Shown: positions 11,380-24,995, counted from the stretch's first letter. The stretch is DNA of 64,000 nt from Diphasiastrum complanatum (GCA_029204225.1 CM055108.1:26589303-26653302), one strand, 5' to 3'. Notes: a model not told the origin generated them from the sequence alone. Made by a program: numbers and translations.

Positions 11380-12342
11380 ACGCCTCTCAATTCAGAACTT
11401 GACATATTATCAACACTCTCGTTTTTAGCTGATGAAGTGGAAGACCCGTCTTCTTCATCAGAGTCAACTGTAGATCTTCCTCAGAATCCACGTCCAATGT
11501 TGACAAGAAACCTTGTAAGTCAATTTTTCTCTATTGATGACGAGTGGAGGATGATGGTTTTTCCATTAATCCAAGTTGTTCTTTCAATATAGATATAGTT
11601 GACTTTTGTAGATGATTGGTCATTGTTAACTCAAAACTAAATGCCAAAACGTCTACATCTTGTAAATTCAAATCGTCGACTCTTGGTTGATTTTTTGGCA
11701 ATCTCTTTCTCTTCCCATTCGGATCTACTTGTAACATTCGAGTTCATACATTCCCACAAAAACATTTGTTGAAGTGGTGCACAACTAATGGACATGTACT
11801 ACTTTTGTCTGATTGCTATTTTGATTGAAATCAAGTACTTTGACAATCCAAAATGGATGTCCTTCATTGTTTTCTGAAGCTAGAAGTGCAACAAGGCTTC
11901 CAATTTGGATTTCATTCAAATCACCATGCCATTTCATTTTTACAGCTTTTACACTTTGCCTATTCTTCCTTGAGTCCACATAAATTTCACGTTCCTCACC
12001 TTGCACAAGCCGCAAGAAATCATTATCTTGAGAAAGATTTGAAGGTTCGACAATTGTAGTTGAAGTTCCTAATTTATGAGGCCAATGAAAATCTTTAGTT
12101 GTTGATGCGTGTTCGAGATTGAGCAAATTGATTTCTTGTTCCTTGAAAAAGTCCATCCACCAACACTGATCAAACTCATCAAAAAATCGATAAGTTGCTT
12201 GAATAGTTGATTCCAAAAAATTTAATGAGACAAATAGATCAACCTCACAATGTTCTCTTTGTGCCTTTTGTTCTTCTAGCATGGACTTCAAGGGTGTAAT
12301 TTGTAGAGACACATTGCCCCAAAGAAATAAAGAATTTCCCAT
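11380..12342 (-). pseudogene. Unrecognised gene fragment inside the foldback element
   Basis: A 185-residue open frame (12342-11785) is followed, after a frame change, by a second stretch (11737-11531) and coding-like acidic sequence down to about 11400. The first frame has an acidic, helix-prone N-terminal half. Its compact C-terminal part contains WHGDLNEIQIGSLVALLA, then GHPFWIVKVLD, then VVHVH; this resembles a small beta-barrel or BAH-like reader fold, which is only an impression. The second stretch starts MLQVDPNGKRKRLPKNQPR. It lies wholly between the inverted arms, as captured host genes do in Pack-MULEs, but it could be part of the element's own protein. Function not known. Confidence 0.4.
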
Positions 12343-12699
12343 CTTCCAACTTCACATAGTCTTTGATAACTTGAAGTTACCAATGATCATTATTCTTTTT
12401 GGATATTGAATGAATTTATTGTTCTAATGATTTGAGTGTGTAGGTATTACTACCTGTAGAACTAAGGGCCCTTCTATGAGCCATGTCTGATGGTATGGAA
12501 ACTGACTCTTCTTTGAGGATATGTACAAGTACTCATGAAAGTGCCTGAAGGACAAGAACAAGAATAAGAAGCCTTCTAGGCTTAAGAACTGGCATTTCTT
12601 TGAGGCGCAGGTACTCATGAAAGTGCCAGAAGAACAAGAATCGAAACAAGAAGCTTTCTAAGCTTAAGACAGTAAACAAAGAAGGCTAAAAAGAGTCTA

Positions 12700-14062
<1,363 letters not shown>

Positions 14063-15390
14063 GGAAACAATTGACTGTTGAAAGGATAACAGTGGCTGAG
14101 CTTGTAGGAATTGCCACTTCTTATCCCAAAAGCTAAAACTTTTCGAGATTTATCAAGGATGGTGCAACCGTTTGTATCGAATTCGACCCTCTGACCTGAA
14201 TCAGTGATTTTGCTAACTGAGAGCAGATTCTTGGTCAGATTTGGAACGTGGAGAAATTTGCACAACAACTTGACTTCACCTTTCCGAAATTCGATTCTGA
14301 TTGTTCCTTCACCTTGAATCGAATGTGATGAGTTGTCTCCAACTTGCTCAACTCAAGAGTGGGTGAAATATTTATAATCTTTGAACCAGTCTTGATGGTG
14401 ATTCATATGTTGAGTTGCTTTAGGACTGAGATACCAGGAATCGATATCCTGTTGTTCTTCGACATTGGCCATAAAGGTTGCTTCATCTTTCTCTTGCTGC
14501 TGTATAGAAAAAATGCTTGAGGCAGAATTCGCTTGTTGTTGGAACTGCTTCTTCTTCTCATTGTTGAATTTCAAAGTTATATAGTCCTTGATCTCATGTC
14601 TAGTTCTCTTGCACTATCTACAGACTAGTTTATGCTTTGGTTGGAAAGATGGAGTATTCGAATTCGAGCCTGAGCCAGAATTTGACCCTGAGCCAAAATT
14701 CGATTATGAGTCAAATTTCGATCTTGACTGCATATTGCTCTTCTTTTTGGATCTGAACTTTTGATTTTGGAATATAGAGCTTGAGGATCCGACCCTGTTC
14801 TTGAGGAGGTTGTAGATCTTCTGGCCTCCTCTTGTTTAAATAATGAAATCACTCTTGAAAGAGTGATCTTCTCTTGGATTGAAATTGCTAAGACCTAGTT
14901 CTCATAGACCTCAGAACGACTCAATAATAGAGTCATGACAACATCGGTATCTTCTATAACTGAGCCAGTTGTAGTCATCTGCTCCATAAGATTTTGAAAA
15001 GTGTTGATGTGGCTTGAAACACTTACTGCTTCAGACATTCTCAGGGTGAAGAATTTCTTTCTCAAATGGAGTTTGGAGGTGACATCCCTGATATCGTAGA
15101 GAGTTGCTAGAATGTCCCATGCATCCTTAGCAGTCTGAGCAGCTCTTATGTGACTAATGTGATTGCCTTTGATGTTGAGAGTGATCATGGCAAAAGCCTT
15201 GCCATCTTTCAGTCTCCATTTGGTGATAGTGACTACATCACCTTTAGGTTTAACTTCTCTGCCATCAACAATGTCCCACAGTTCCTTGGCTAGTAGTATG
15301 ACCTTCATTTTGAACTTTCAAAGATGGTAGTTACTCCCATCGAGCCTATCGATAAGAGAAAGACTAGAAGACAAATCCATTCTAGTTGAG
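14063..15390 (-). pseudogene. Ty1/copia gag and protease remnant
   Basis: Gag starts at about 15380 (MDLSSSLSLIDRLDGSNY) with an early stop, then continues 15308-14895 with KELWDIVDG and a UBN2-type body ending YEN. A zinc knuckle near 14610 reads C-R-stop-C...H...Y, so it has lost residues. At the protease site (about 14430-14400) the usual DSGA is replaced by SPKA (WYLSPKATQHM). The gag-pre-integrase segment (14270-14080) has FLHVPNLTKNLLSVSK. Coding stops at about 14070, where the foldback element begins. The integrase is missing. Non-functional. Confidence 0.85.
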
Positions 15391-15510
15391 TGAGATCGTT
15401 GGTAGAAACAACTATTTCATAATGATGTTGGCTGCGTGCTTGCTAGAACAACGTCTTGATAGAAACAAGACTTGATAATCCGTAATGAAATGCAGATTAC
15501 TGAACTACCA

Positions 15511-15522
15511 ACTCTGATACCA
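15511..15522 (-). other. Copia primer-binding site (initiator tRNA-Met type)
   Basis: The minus strand reads TGGTATCAGAGT immediately after the LTR end ...TCGACA. This is the standard plant copia primer site complementary to the 3' end of initiator methionine tRNA, and it fixes the orientation and LTR boundary. Confidence 0.85.
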
Positions 15523-16255
15523 TGTCGAAAATCAAGGGGTTAGTCAGAGAAGCTCGAACGGGTGTGTGTAGGATTGGAAATGCCACAATTAGCAACAGAA
15601 CGTTCAAAATGAATGATTTAGTCAAATGCACAATGAAATGATACAGTAGTAGGACTGAAAATTTGCACTCTAATTAATATCAAATAGTGAGTACAATGCT
15701 TGAAGTCATAACTTCAGCTTACAGTCATTGAGAGTGATAAATCTAGTTACAGAAAATTGAATAATCACAAGAAGAGTTCTGATGAATATTCTAGGATTGA
15801 TATCCTACAAAATATCTACAACTACTTTTTGTTCCAAATATTACAACCGGCTCATTATAATTAATGCATGTACAAAGTGGACGGACTGTCAACGCGAAGT
15901 CGTTGGGTCAGATTTTGGACTGACAGTATCAAAATTTACAAGTATCAAAAAATGTACAATGCCTCGAAAAATACTAACTCGAAAAATATAGAATTTTTCA
16001 AGTTGATCCAATATCAAAATATTCTAGAAAATTTGATCCTCAATTTTTCAATCCTCTGCTCAAAAATTCGAGCCTTCTGTTTCTGGTTTTTCATGATGCT
16101 CATTATTGAATGGATTTGAGGTTGAGCATCGAATTTCAACAGAATGTGCTCCTCAGCAACAACGCCAAAATAAGCATATGTCATGGCATACTTATTACAT
16201 AATTCAATAATTACTGCTATATAAGAGATTTTGTTCCCCTTGAGTTGATTCAACA
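15523..16255 (-). repeat. 5' LTR of the minus-strand copia element
   Basis: On the minus strand this begins TGTTGAATCAAC at 16255 and ends GATTTTCGACA at 15523, so the termini TGTTGA/TCGACA form the usual short inverted repeat. Length is 733 bp. The primer-binding site abuts its inner edge. A TATA-like run (CTTATATAG) occurs near 16220 on the minus strand. The partner 3' LTR is not present before 7.7 kb, so the element is truncated at its 3' side. Confidence 0.75.
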
Positions 16256-18915
16256 ATTAACTGCACAAGTAGACTGGTTCAGCACAAGTTTCCATGTTAT
16301 GAATCCTTCTCTTTTGACATGATAATTAAGCACTCATGCAAACGCAAACATTCCTTCTCATCCTAAGAACATGCAATCTGGCACATATAGCCAAGAAGAG
16401 AGACATGCTCATGAAGGTGCCTGGTAATTGCCTGCAACATGAGAACCAATGGTTGACAGGTGTGAATGTCTATTGCTGAACCAGCAATAAGTTGCCACAT
16501 TGTAGGAGTTGAAGGCATTGTTGTTGTAGACTGCACACTAACTACCTTGTTGAGGTACACTGAGTGTAGCTCTGCATGCAAGAAGAACTGTGCCCCCATT
16601 ATTGGTGACAGGTGACAAGAGATGCCGCTAGATTTGAGATGACCAAAATGGTGATGGCTGGCTACCACTGCTTCCTAACTGCTCGTTAACATAGTTGAAT
16701 ACCAAAGGAGCACACATCATTGTCCATGCAACTTTTGGAAAGGTGGGATGGGGAACGTTGGCGGTGTAATTGCCCATAGAGGTACATTGACTTGCCCTAT
16801 GGACTTTTGAGTTAGACCCCATACTGGGTTGGAATAGGTGGATCGATCCATGATCTAGATGTTCTTTTGATCCTAGCTTGGTTAAAAGGATCGACTCATA
16901 TTGTTTTAGGTAGGTCAAAATAGTTCTGCATGATGGATCGAAATAGTTGATAGATTGTGTACACGGATTGAAATAATTGCACGTCCTAGGTTGGAAGTTG
17001 GATCGAAGTAGATATTATGCTACAAATTAAAATAGCAATAGTCGATTTGAGATATTGAGTCATTGAAGTTAAATTTCCTAAGGATCGATTTAGGTATTGA
17101 GTTCTTTGTCATGGATTGATTCGTGAAGCAAGCATAATCAACTAATTATTTGATGCCCACCTACTATCCTCCTAATGACTGAAAATGGTTTTAATGAAAT
17201 GTGTTGCTACAATACGATGTGCTATAATGAAATCCAAGAAAGGTTGTTGAAGATCGAAATAGATGTAGGTCCAAATGTTGCAGGCCAAAATGAGTAATTT
17301 TGCTAGAGACGCTAGGATATTCTGAATTAAATCTTTGATATCGAAAAAGCTAGATTGATCCAAAGGTTCAAAATAGCTACAATACACCCAGGGTCAAGAT
17401 AGATGTTGAGGGAAGATGACAGCATAAGGGTCGACAATCCATGGATTGATGTGGATCAACTTAGTTGAAGTTGACTTTGTTTGAAGTACTTGCCGTTGGA
17501 ATTCACCATGTATATCTGTGGTAAATCATTAAGGATTTGAGAGAACTCATCTTCATAAGTAGTGAAGGCTTACAAATAATAAGCTTTGCCTTAACCATAA
17601 AGGTTGGCCTTAAGGAGTGACTTGGCCTAAAACAACCCTTTGGGCTCTGTGAACCTAATGCAATGCCTTTGAGATATATATATACCCTCTGTCATTGTCT
17701 TGAAATCTGGAGATCCAAATAAATGTTTTGCTAAAGGTCAAGACTTCTATAGTAAAAATGTTAAGGATTGATTTGATGAGGATCAAAACATGTACATGAG
17801 AATCAATTTGGAGCTGGTACAAAATGAATTGACTTGCTAACGGTTGAATTAGTCACAAATTTAAGAATTGAAATAGGAACATAAGGCTATTGTCCTTCAC
17901 TTGTAGAGCTCAAGCCTTTGAACCAAGGCCCTAGCTTGTAAATAAATAACCACTTCAGAATTGTGTTGCTCTTTTATTATGAAGTTGTGCATTGTCATGC
18001 AAATAAATATAGATTGCCTTCGATTCAGAAAGGCTTCCTTATATGAACAAAAGCCCCTGTCATCAACGTGAGTTTATATGATTGCAAATATACTATTACA
18101 ATATTCAAATAGGGTATTGAGGCTTAAGTATTATCATTGAAAAATTGATAATAATGATAAATGCCATAATTGGGCTATGACATTGTTCATGAAGTGTGGG
18201 TATATTTTCAAGTTCTTTATCTTTTACTGGCTATGATATCTAGAACTTTAGAATCCAACTGCCACGAGATGATTTATAAGGATGTTGAGATAGAATTCCT
18301 AAATATCTTTGTCAACTGTCACTGGTTGCTTGAAAACCTTTGATGTTGAAACTCTCTTTGTAGATGGTATTGCCTTTGAAACTTGCTAGACCACTTGTAA
18401 CTCTTCTGTTGCTTGCCTTTGATCTTGATTTTTTGAGTTCACCATCACCACCCTGATCAATTTCGATGCGTTGCGGTGAAAACTATGGTATGATGGAAAA
18501 TAGGGATGGGAGAATATTTTGTGAAGCTTCAATAGTATATTGCTCATACTTCTTGGTAATCTCTTTGCCCTCTTCCAGTTCACGTGTAGACATCAGTTTA
18601 TAATTTTCAAACTTAATTCGAAATCCCTATAACAAACAAGTAACATAGATGCACAAGCCTTTGCCTTTGATGTGGACATGGACTACAGTACGATTTAAAA
18701 TACCTCAAACATGCCCAAATAAGCCCTTTTGCGTTAACTGGTTGTGTTAATGGATGTTAGTGTTAGATGTAGATCCGAATCCATTCATGCTGAATTTTGA
18801 GATATGCTATCGCTCTCATGGGAACGAACCTCTGCATGACGACTAACTTCTACTCTTTGATGCTAGATTGCTTGGATCTTGGGTTGAGGTTAGGATAGGA
18901 AAGAAACCCACTACA
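16256..18915 (+). other. Non-coding stretch, probably ending in an LTR
   Basis: No gene is recognised. The small open frames here have no family signature. The right end (CTACA at 18911-18915) directly precedes a primer-binding site and is therefore the likely 3' terminus of an LTR on the + strand; its start was not found. Confidence 0.35.
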
Positions 18916-18919
18916 ATTT

Positions 18920-18937
18920 TGGCGCCATTGCCGGGGA
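18920..18937 (+). other. Primer-binding site of tRNA-Asp type
   Basis: TGGCGCCATTGCCGGGGA differs at one position from the complement of the 3' end of plant tRNA-Asp (CCCCGGCAACGGCGCCA). This is the primer used by many Athila/Tat gypsy elements. It is on the + strand, whereas the adjoining gypsy pol is on the minus strand, so it belongs to a different, truncated element. Confidence 0.75.
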
Positions 18938-20040
18938 GCTACGCCAATTTTTCACTTTGCAGCATGTTTGTTGGATGGTTAGCTTGCATTAGGCATTTTG
19001 TCGTGGCATGAATAGTGTTAAATCTGCATTTAGAGTTAGTTTGGGAGTGATTTTGCCTGATTTGATTGGATTTGCTTGTTTGAAATCTTATCTGATTATT
19101 GAACAGAAAAAGCTATTCATATTACCAATCTTAAGATCCATCTGGATCTGAGATATCAGAAAAAACAACAAAAATCGGTCAAATCTGCCAGATTTTGGTC
19201 AAAAGGAGACAAAAATTGTCATCAGAACTGATAACTTTTTATTTTTCTTACAAAAAACATTTGCCAAGTTGTAGGCATATTTGGTTTTGATCATCGAACC
19301 TTTAGTTTGAAGGGCAAACAATCCTTCTCAGCATATTCCAGAAACATCAGAAAAACCATCAAAAAATCACTAAAAAATCACCAAAACCCTAAAAATACAG
19401 AAAAAGAACCTTTGCCCGATTCACTATGCATAGGTGTGATTCAGATCTATCTATTGCCAGGTCGACGAAGAATAATATCAGAAATAGAAGGTATCTCAGA
19501 GGTTCAGTTGTCATATTGTCATATTTTTGTCAAAAAAGTCTCTTTTTTGCAAAAATACCAGTATTACTATGATTCTTCACCAAAACCTTCACCAAGTTAC
19601 CAGATTATTCTACTCGTAGTAATTTGTTATTTTTGAGTTCGACGAATATTCATTCTATCCAGATCATGGACAATCTCTATTTTTACCCTCGCCAAACTAC
19701 AGAAACTGTGCTTTTATATGTCAACAACCTTCGCCAGTTCTATCCTAGTTTTATTTGAGTCAGATTCTCAGTCTGAGAGTTTGATGAGGGTTATTTTCAT
19801 AGAATTTGTCAGAAAAACTTGATTAGAGAGTTTTTTTTTATCAAAAATAGCATTGTCGCCGAGTCAACCTTCACCAATACTATTTTTGAATTTGGATTTT
19901 CCAGATCAAGCCCTTGTCAAATTTGAATCAAATCTGGTTCAGTTTGATTCTGATTTTGAGAATTCTTCATTTATGAGAAGTATCGATCGGACAAATCCCC
20001 TGATTTTCTGATAATCATCCATATTTTTAATCTTTAAAAT
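18938..20040 (+). other. Probable untranslated leader of the truncated + strand gypsy element
   Basis: Follows the primer-binding site. AT-rich, with recurrent TTCACCAA- and CAGATTTG-like words and no convincing frame. Ends where the minus-strand integrase tail begins. Confidence 0.3.
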
Positions 20041-20059
20041 TACACAAAGTCATCAACTT

Positions 20060-23000
20060 TAAGATCACATTTTCTAATACAACTATCATACTTTTTCTAT
20101 CGTTGTTCCTAGATTTCCTCCGTTAATTTTTGTGAATTTGCACGAGCTTCAAATAGTTCTTCAATAGTGGTCAACCTTTCGGTAATATATTTTGCATCTG
20201 TTCGTTGAGCTTGAATACGAAAAGTTGTCACCTCAAATTCAATAGGTAAAATAGGATGCATACCATAAGTAAAAAAATATGGTGTTTGCTTCATCGTGAT
20301 CTTTTTGTATTACAATAAGCCTAGAGAACTGATGGTAATTTCTAATCCCAATCAATCTCATGTGCAATAGTGATCTTGTTCAGGATCTTACATAATATTC
20401 CATTAGCTCTCTCAGTCAACCCATTTGCTTTTGGATTATAAGGTGTTGTCTGTCTGTGTTTAATCAGAAAATGTGTTGTCAGCAACCGTATTGTGTCATT
20501 TAGAAAATGTGTACCACGGTCACTTACTAGTTCAAGAGGACAATCATATCTTGTGATTATAGTTTTGAATAAGAACGCTGCGACAGTTTTCGCATCGTTT
20601 CGTTTCGTCGCTTCTGCTTCAACTGGCTTTGTAGCATAATCCATTGCAACAAGAATATAACGACACTTAGTATGTCGAGTCACGGGTTTGATTGGACCGA
20701 CAAAGTCAATCCCCCACTTCTCAAATGCTGCAAGAGGTAGGATTGGTGTCAACGGCCAATTCATTGCTTTTGTTGGCTTTCCAGATGTTATGTCCATGAC
20801 CAATACATAGGATACAATATACTCCTAGTCTTGGATACACGGTACTCCAGTGAAACAAGCTGTTAGTTATGCCACGTCATACTGGATGTGACCCGAAAGT
20901 AACTAATATCCTTGTAAGGCCCAAAACACACTAAGTGGAGTTTAGACAAGGTAATGAGACAGTGTATGCATGTGTAGAGTTATCAATAGCAATTTTATGA
21001 ATAGTTGCTCCATGCATAGGACTCTATTCTAGGTGAATGTAACTATAAGAGGACCAAATTTGCCCTACTCCTCATCATGATTCTTGATTCATTGCCAGGC
21101 TCTCACTCTACATTCAAGTTTCTTGTTCCTTGGCTTGGGGTGAGGCTTCTAGAGATTGATTGGATGCTTCTACTTGGTTGGGTGGTTTCTCCACAGTGTG
21201 TTATCCTTTTGTGTTTAGGATTTGTAAGTAGGATCTAAGGAGCTTCCCTTATACCAGATCTTTGGCATGGATCACATGAACGAATATAATTTGATACATC
21301 CTTGAACATAGTTGGCCACCAGCACTTGGCAGTCAATATTTTATTAACAGTGTTCTTTAAAGCAAAGTGTCCGCCAGCATCCTCTAAATGTAAGACTTGT
21401 ACAACCTTTTTAATATCTTTAGTTTTGGGACATCTTCTTAGTTGATGATCAGCAACAACCTTGTACAGGACATTGTTAATAATGGTATAAGGTGCTACCT
21501 TATATTGAAAAACAGTATTTTTCTCCAAATCATATCCATCCGGATATATCTGATCCTTGAGATAAGTAATGATATCTAAATATAATGAATTTGTAGATGA
21601 GATTTCGAATAAATTTTCGTCTGAAAAATCATCGTTAATTGGTTTTTCAACTTTCCCCATGCTGAGTTGCGATAGATAATCAGCATTCGTATGATAATTT
21701 CCTTGGTGAAGTTCTACTTGATAAGTGAATTCCCGTAGAAGTAGAACCCATCGAGCAATTTGTCCTGATATATCTGGTTTATTCACAAGATAATTTAGAG
21801 CATAGTGATCAACATGAAAAATAAAAGCATATCCCAACAAATAATGTCGAAATTTCTTAACAGTGAAAATCATTCCAAGTGCTTCCCTTTCTATAGCCGA
21901 ATAATTCTTCTCCGAGGCACTGAGCTGTTGACTCTCATAGTATATGAGATGGTTTTTCTTCTTATCGTCCTTCTGGCTTAGACAAACGCCAATAGCAAAT
22001 GCAGAAACATCAACATAACTATGAGATAGAATAGCCCAGTTGGGTGGTCTCAGGATAGGAGCAATGATAAACCTCTGCTTAAGTTTTTCTCGCATTTTAC
22101 TGTTCATTCGTCCACAAGTATTCCACTTGTTTCTTGAGTAGATGCGTAAGAGCAGCGATAATAGAGGCATGATTTTGGATAAATCTCCGATAATAGCTGA
22201 CATGTTTTAAGAAAGCTCTTAGTTCACGTAGATTTGTTGGTATCAAGAGATTCTTTATAAGCTCGACTTTATCTTTATCAACCTCTATTCCTCTGTGTGA
22301 TATTCTGTGTCCAAGTAAAATTCCTTCTTTCATTCCGAAAAAAATATTTCTCTGGATGAAGAGATAAACAAGTATCTCGACACCGTTGCAATGTAAGTTT
22401 CAGCTTTTGTAGATGTGTTTTTATATCACTATACACACAGAAATCATCTATGAAAATTTCAAGAAAAGTTCTTAGGAAGGCAGCAAATATTAACATCATG
22501 ATTCGCTGAAAAGTCACTGGTGCATTGCAAAGACCGAATGGCATTTTGTTGTAGGCATAAGTGCCCCAATCCGTGGTAAACGTAGTCTTTGAACAATCCT
22601 CCTTTCTCACGCCAACCTGATTATATCTAGAGAAGCCGTCACAGAAACTATAACGCTCTTGACTAGCAACCTGATCTAAGATAGAATCAGTGAAAGGCAA
22701 AGGATGATGATCCTTTCTTGTGGCAGCATTGAGCTTTCGAAAATCCTGGCATATCCGTATTTTGCCCATCTTCTTCTTTGGAACAACAATGCCAGGGAGA
22801 AACTGATTCGCTGCTTAAGACGGGATAGATAATACTTGCCTTAGGGTGCTTGTTAAGTTCGTCTTTAACCACGAGGGAGTACTTTGGAGAATACTGTCTC
22901 TGTCGAACAAGTACAGCATCTTCTTTAATATCAACACGGTGCTCTCCAAATTCTGCAGGTATACCCTTCAAATCGTCAAGCGACCAAGCAAAAACGTCTT

Positions 23001-23110
23001 GGTACTCCTTCAGAAATTCTGTGCATTTAGCTAATTCCATCTGTCCAAGTGACTTTGACACATGCACAAATTTACCAGGTGCAAGTTCAATTAGTTCAAT
23101 AGATCGTTAG
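20060..23110 (-). pseudogene. Ty3/gypsy pol remnant 2 (RT, RNase H, integrase)
   Basis: Minus strand. RT 23067-22097 has KEYQDVFAWS, then KIRICQDFRKLNAATRKDHH, FGLCNAPVTFQRIM and the catalytic FIDDF. RNase H 22203-21600 has SYVDVSAFAIG, the EREALG glutamate, HVDHYAL and GNYHTNADYLSQ. The integrase zinc finger has HLEDAGGHF...CDPCQRSG; its core, 20803-20342, has GIDFVGP, SDRG and NGLTERANG, so the D, D and E positions survive. Tail 20294-20109. A single-nucleotide frameshift at about 22797 converts GIVVPKKKMG to WHCCSKEEDG, and another lies near 22330. A 468-bp solo LTR sits between CQRSG and KPTK. Otherwise it is the best-preserved pol in the window. Confidence 0.9.
20786..21253 (+). mobile_element. 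Solo LTR inserted in the integrase
   Basis: 468 bp starting TGTTATGTCC and ending CTTATA, flanked by the direct repeat CCAGA at 20781-20785 and 21254-21258. Removing the insert and one CCAGA restores the minus-strand frame ...CQRSGKPTK. A TATA-like AACTATAAGAGG is near 21040. Its start and internal words (GGTTGGGTGGTTT) match the copia LTR at 47369, so it belongs to the same family. The final CA has become TA. Confidence 0.9.
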
Positions 23111-24900
23111 CCTGATTTTTACTACCAAATTCTTATTCAAATTCGTCAAATTCGTCACTTGAATCATCCTCAGATTCTTTCGAGTTCGTCTCTACAACTT
23201 TTATTTCTTTATCCGAAACATCCGCTTCAGCGTTGCAGGCATCGAAGAATTATTCTTCGTCAGCATTCTCATAACATTTGAAATACTACACTTCGATGTC
23301 AGATGCATTGGAAAAAATATTTAATGCATAAGAAGAATCTTCTGAGGTAAAACTGGTGTCAAACAAAGGTGTTTCACCTTCGTATTTGTCATGACTCCAG
23401 GTGATTATTTGTTCCTCTGGCTTACCTCGATTATTGGTCTCACCAGTCTGAAATCTCAACTCTCTGGATTTCCAGTGAACACTTGGGTTTGATTGATAAA
23501 GTCAGGGCCGTCCAATTAGCACAGAGTAAGATGGCAAACCAAGTGGTTTGATATTTATGAAATTCATTGTGAAAAGCTTGGCTTTTATTTAAATAGTGAC
23601 ATCCTTCAATTCTCCAATAGGCTTTCGTCGCGTCAAATCAGCTAACTTGATATTTCGTTTTGTTGGTTGAATGTCAGTCAGCCCCAAAGCATGAGCTATG
23701 TCTTTTATTATTATGTTCACGCTTGAACCAGAGTCTATCAGCACTTTTTCAATCAAACATCCCACAATGGTAACGTCAATTTCAGGTGCACCGAGATCAC
23801 CTAGATCAATAGACAATACACCATCATCTGGCCAAGAAATTCTTTTCTTCTTTTTCGATGCAAAAAGACCTTTCAATTGCTTACGGTAATAAGTGTTGTC
23901 TGCCAATAATTGCTCAAAAGTAATGTTTGGACGAAGAGATCCAATATCAGTCACTATATGATAGCCCTTTGTCTTTGCTTTCGAGATTGGCTTGTCAATG
24001 ACAACACTAGACAATTTAGTCTTCGATATTTCTTCGTCCCTTTGTTCAAACGTGACCACCTTCTCTGCAGCAGCTGACTGTAGTTCAGTATTGATAATTT
24101 CTTTCGCTTCTGCTGAGATGTTTTTCACAAATAATTTTGCAGCATTGCGACTTTTTCCATCAAATATCCTAAATGGTAACATCAATTTCAAGTGCACCGA
24201 AATCACCTAGATCAATAGACAACACACCAGCATCTGGCAAAGAAATTCTTTTCTTCTTTTTCGGTGCAAAAAGACCTTTCAATTGCTTACGGTAATAAGT
24301 GTTGTCTGCCAATAATTGCTCAAAAGTGATGTTTGGACAAAGAGATCCAATATCAATCACTATATGATAGTCCTTTTTCTTTGCTTTCAAGATTGGCTTG
24401 TCAATGACAACACTAGACAATTTAGTCTTCGGTATTTCTTCATCCCTTTGCTCGAACGTGACCACCTTCTCTGCAGCAGCTAACTGTAGTTCAGTATTGA
24501 TAATTTCTTTCACTTCTGCTGAGATGTCTTTCACAAATAATTTTGCATCATTTTCAAGATCTTCTTTAGTTGTAGATTTATTCATTGACTTGCTCAAAGA
24601 TTTCTTCTTCGAAGAGTTTATGCGCCTCGTTGAAGATTTATGTTCGGGTTTCGAAGAGCCTTTGCTTCGTGTTGTGACTTTGAATAGCTTTTCCACGTCA
24701 CTTGGCCAGGACTGGTCTTCTGTCTTTGCCAATTTTCCTTCCATAATATCGATCCTCTACACAACAGCATCAGTCGAGGCTTTTGCTTTCGAGTCTACAA
24801 CAGCTGGTGTTGCTACATATTGGCACTTAGGTCGCGGCTTCTGCGGTTGTGGGCAGTCAAGATACTTGTGAGCAGGCTAGGCTACAGTTTGAGCATCTAA
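23111..24900 (-). pseudogene. Gypsy gag C-terminus and protease with internal duplication
   Basis: Minus-strand frames 24744-24169 and 24206-23589 encode a basic/Lys-rich gag tail, then DGVLSIDLGDLGAPEIDVTI and the retropepsin site VLIDSGSSVNIIIKDIA (about 23730), with active-site DSG intact. An acidic linker (23590-23110) with stops leads to RT. The segment from AKLFVK to DVTI is present twice in tandem, so the reading frame contains a second, protease-less copy upstream. A degenerate zinc-knuckle end (AHKYLDC) lies near 24870. Confidence 0.8.
23766..24577 (-). repeat. 406-bp tandem duplication in gag-protease
   Basis: The two copies are offset by 406 bp (for example TAAC at 23771 and 24177, AATAATTTTGCA near 24130 and 24536). 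They differ by roughly 5%. The junction near 24150-24176 encodes the unrelated residues FRIFDGKSRN. Confidence 0.8.
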
Positions 24901-24953
24901 CATCTCAGATGTATCATATCCTCCAACATTCCAGTTCTTGATGTTCTTGGGAT

Positions 24954-24995
24954 GTCCAAGAATCAAAAGACTGGTTGGTTTCTTGATTCTTGGAC
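24954..24995. repeat. Short perfect hairpin
   Basis: GTCCAAGAATCAA (24954-24966) and TTGATTCTTGGAC (24983-24995) are exact inverted repeats of 13 bp with a 16-base loop. No neighbouring gene explains it. Confidence 0.6.
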
